This document shows, in pieces, positions 46,395 through 48,330 of a stretch of DNA of 48,330 nt (positions are counted from its first letter, which is position 1; each line of letters begins with the position of its first letter). This stretch comes from Methylotenera sp. (GTDB taxonomy: Bacteria; Pseudomonadota; Gammaproteobacteria; Burkholderiales; Methylophilaceae). Under the pieces are notes generated by a model. That model made no database searches, was not told the DNA's origin, and saw only the letters and a program-made list of their open reading frames with translations. The stretch lies in contig PERG01000019.1 of the NCBI GenBank assembly GCA_002928535.1, positions 1 to 48,330 of the forward strand, written 5' to 3'. Position numbers and translations under genes: made by a program.

Positions 46395-46425
46395 GAGACA
46401 ACCCTTGTCTCGTCGTTTTTACGAC
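46395..46425 (+). promoter_or_regulatory. Twin hairpins upstream of the DUF3034 gene
   Basis: Two adjacent perfect inverted repeats: GAGACAA/TTGTCTC with a 3-nt loop (46395-46411) and GTCGT/ACGAC with a 4-nt loop (46412-46425). They lie 25-55 bp before the start codon in a 241-bp spacer and could fold in the 5' UTR or act as operators. Confidence 0.45.
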
Positions 46426-46449
46426 TTTCAATACTAAAGGAGAGTATTT

Positions 46450-47424
46450 ATGCATCCGCCTAAAAAAAGAATTCTAATCTCAGCATTTCTCACTTCAATA
46501 CTTAGCTTAATGGCTCATTCTGCAAATGCAGAACTGCCAATGAGCAACAAGCTTCTACTTACGGGGGGCGTTTCTCAAGTCGAAGGTGCTGCAGGTGGCG
46601 GTTTGACACCATGGGCGCTTATCGGTGGATATGGAACTAATAATGAAGTGGGTGGAAATATTCATTACACCTATGTTAAGTCCAACGATTTCAAACTGGA
46701 TTCATATGGTTTTACTTTAGGTTTGTTTGACCGTGTGGAATTCTCAGTAGCCCAGCAAGAATTCGACATTGGCCAGCTACGTAATAAAGTAACGGCCGGA
46801 TTAGGCGCTGATGCCATCGGTCGGGATACATTAGATCAAATCATCGTGGGTCTTAAAGTACGAGTTTTTGGTGAAGCTGTATTGGATGCGGATACCTGGA
46901 TGCCTCAAGTGGCTGTAGGTTTGCAATATAAAGAAAATCAGGACAATGAGTTCATTAAGTCTGCAGTAATTGGTGCCAAAAGCGATCATGGTACCGATGT
47001 CTACATCGCTGCCACAAAACTGTTGTTAGATAAAAACCTTCTATTGAATGGCACATTACGTTTTACTAAAGCTAATCAGTTTGGTCTATTAGGTTTTGGC
47101 GGCGATAAAAACGATAGTTACGATCCAATGCTGGAGGTTTCTGCCGCCTACCTGCTGAGCAAGAAATTAGCTATTGGTGCCGAATACCGTATGAAACCCA
47201 ACAATTTAAGAAGCCCAGCAAACGCAGCTTTGTTCGGCGGTGCTGAAGTTATCAACCTTCAAGAGGATGATGCATTCGATATTTTTGTGGCGTACGCTCC
47301 TACCAAAAATATCGCTTTAACGGCAGCATATGTCTATCTAGGCAACATTGCCACGGTTGATGCAGTAGGCGCTGACTATGGTAAACAAGAAGCTGTTTAT
47401 CTTTCCGCTCAGATTGGTTTCTAA
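46450..47424 (+). CDS. DUF3034-type outer membrane protein
   Basis: A 324-residue exported protein. A signal peptide (basic KKR, hydrophobic core, then SANA|ELP, cleavage near residue 27) is followed by alternating strands with aromatic girdles and a C-terminal phenylalanine (YLSAQIGF), typical of an outer membrane beta-barrel. The segments TGGVSQVEGAAGGGLTPWALIGGYG and YGFTLGLFDRVEFSVAQQEFD fit the DUF3034 family as I know it. Function is unknown. An AAAGGAGAG ribosome site precedes the ATG. It is 34 bp upstream of a truncated haemoglobin gene, a probable operon. Confidence 0.82.
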   Translation: MHPPKKRILISAFLTSILSLMAHSANAELPMSNKLLLTGGVSQVEGAAGGGLTPWALIGGYGTNNEVGGNIHYTYVKSNDFKLDSYGFTLGLFDRVEFSVAQQEFDIGQLRNKVTAGLGADAIGRDTLDQIIVGLKVRVFGEAVLDADTWMPQVAVGLQYKENQDNEFIKSAVIGAKSDHGTDVYIAATKLLLDKNLLLNGTLRFTKANQFGLLGFGGDKNDSYDPMLEVSAAYLLSKKLAIGAEYRMKPNNLRSPANAALFGGAEVINLQEDDAFDIFVAYAPTKNIALTAAYVYLGNIATVDAVGADYGKQEAVYLSAQIGF

Positions 47425-47458
47425 AATGCACACAATCATTCATTCAAAGGCAAATGTC

Positions 47459-47977
47459 ATGTACTCAAAAATCAATATATCATTCACCACTTTTTTAGCG
47501 CTCGTCACACTAACATTGGTTTCACCCGCCATGGCAGAAATGGAAGCTACACATAGTCCAAATTTGGGTAATACACCGATGGAGGGGACCGAAACTTTTG
47601 AAGCCTTTGGTGGGAAAGAGGGCTTAGTTAAGATCATGGATGACTTTATGATCGGGTTAGTTCAAGACCCACGTACCAAGCCATTTTTTGATAATAATAA
47701 ACAGGCATTTATTAAAGCAATGCTAGTCGAGCAAATGTGTGAATTAATGAACGGCGGATGCAAGTATCCTGGCCGTGATATGAAATCATCCCACGCAAAC
47801 ATGAAAGTCAATCGCGAAGCATTCAATGCATTGGTAGAGCAGTTTCAATTTGCAATGGATAAACACAACGTTCCGTTCTCTGCGCAAAACAAATTATTAG
47901 CAAAACTAGCACCCATGTATCGGGTTATTGAAACTACGAAGGGTGCAGCTGTTCCACCTAACAATCTAAGTAATTAA
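47459..47977 (+). CDS. Exported group 1 truncated haemoglobin
   Basis: A 172-residue protein: a signal peptide (residues 1-26, ending SPAMA) plus a truncated globin of about 120 residues. Group 1 features are FEAFGGKEGLVKIMDDF at helix A/B, DPRTKPFF at the CD turn, GGCKYPGRDM before helix F, and the probable proximal H112 in SSHANMK. At the position usually aligned with TyrB10 the residue appears to be Met, so ligand binding may be unusual. The frame is open from 47378 inside the upstream gene, but ATG 47459 gives a clean signal peptide. It follows the DUF3034 gene by 34 bp. Confidence 0.9.
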   Translation: MYSKINISFTTFLALVTLTLVSPAMAEMEATHSPNLGNTPMEGTETFEAFGGKEGLVKIMDDFMIGLVQDPRTKPFFDNNKQAFIKAMLVEQMCELMNGGCKYPGRDMKSSHANMKVNREAFNALVEQFQFAMDKHNVPFSAQNKLLAKLAPMYRVIETTKGAAVPPNNLSN

Positions 47978-47985
47978 TGGCTCCT

Positions 47986-48020
47986 CTACCTAGCGCATTT
48001 CGCAAGATAGCGCTGGGTAG
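47986..48020 (+). terminator. Possible transcript-end hairpin after the haemoglobin gene
   Basis: An 11-bp stem (47986-47996 with 48010-48020, one G-U pair) with a 13-nt loop begins 8 bp after the stop. There is no T-run, so it is either a weak terminator or a 3'-end stabiliser. Confidence 0.45.
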
Positions 48021-48165
48021 ACCTATATGAATATATGCAGTAACAATGCTATAGCTATAATGATTTGAACTCAGATTGAAGTAACAATAAATAGGAGTTG
48101 CTCAGTGAATATGTATGTATTACAAATATTACACAGCAACATTTATAGCGTAGTTATCTATTTTT

Positions 48166-48330
48166 ATGGAAGAAAAATCTGCTGGATTAATAATTGCTCG
48201 GACACTACCAGCAGTGACAAATTTTGCCATTAATGGTGAGATTAAAGAGAGTACTTTTCAAATAGCTTTTGATAACTATCAAAACCGATACGAACATTGG
48301 CAAGTTCACAATAAGATGTTGAAAGGCTGG
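48166..48330 (+). CDS. Partial ORF running off the right edge
   Basis: An open frame from ATG 48166 to the end of the window (55 codons), starting MEEKSAGLIIARTLPAVTNF. It has no stop inside the window and codon use like its neighbours, but no clear ribosome site. I do not recognise the protein. A competing short frame begins at GTG 48105 with a good AGGAG site and ends after about 42 codons, overlapping this one. Sequence beyond 48330 is needed to decide. Confidence 0.45.
   Translation, partial: MEEKSAGLIIARTLPAVTNFAINGEIKESTFQIAFDNYQNRYEHWQVHNKMLKGW

Overview
The window looks like a chromosomal segment from a betaproteobacterial methylotroph of the Methylophilaceae type (Methylotenera/Methylophilus-like). 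Three observations point there: a complete formyltransferase/hydrolase cluster (fhcB-A-D-C) of the tetrahydromethanopterin-linked C1 oxidation route; the betaproteobacterial order rlmN-pilW-rodZ-ispG-hisS-yfgM-bamB-der; and a modest G+C content with many A/T-rich spacers. The genus is inferred from gene content. No phage, integrase, transposase, tRNA, rRNA or CRISPR array was seen, and most of the DNA is ordinary core genome.

Layout. 0.2-3.3 kb: gltX, divergent from a 537-residue unknown protein with PilZ-like motifs. 3.5-10.2 kb: a tripartite RND efflux operon (adaptor, HAE1 pump, outer membrane factor) divergent from a TetR/AcrR regulator; the spacer holds two palindromes very close to the E. 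coli AcrR operator. 10.3-16.2 kb: an orphan small protein, rimO, a 73-residue membrane protein, a ZIP metal transporter, pgeF, rluD with a long acidic tail, and bamD with a clear terminator. 16.3-27.8 kb: an eleven-gene minus-strand run, rlmN-pilW-rodZ-ispG-hisS-[SIMPL protein - two oligopeptide-type ABC ATPases]-yfgM-bamB-der, in which the bracketed genes interrupt the usual order. A strongly folded 140-bp element lies between ndk and rlmN.

28.6-35.4 kb: fhcB-fhcA-fhcD-fhcC, every junction an ATGA overlap, followed on the same strand by an HPP-family membrane protein, trhO and an ExoD-family protein. The fhcB ribosome binding site lies in the 3' arm of a perfect 7-bp hairpin. 35.5-39.7 kb: argG, argF and argD, then a PuuD-N-like four-helix membrane protein preceded by a 34-codon membrane ORF. 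40-46.2 kb: a Rieske oxygenase alpha subunit with an EamA transporter, a NarL-type two-component pair, and dhaL-dhaK without dhaM. 46.4-48 kb: a DUF3034-type outer membrane protein followed by a truncated haemoglobin with a signal peptide. An unidentified ORF runs off the right edge.

How the genes fit together. Fhc converts formyl-H4MPT to formate in the cytoplasm. The bam genes, pilW, rodZ and the efflux pump serve the cell envelope. The arg genes cover the last steps of arginine synthesis except argH. The least explained parts are the PilZ-like protein, the haemoglobin/DUF3034 pair, the small membrane ORF, the Rieske/EamA pair, the DhaKL variant and the folded intergenic elements.
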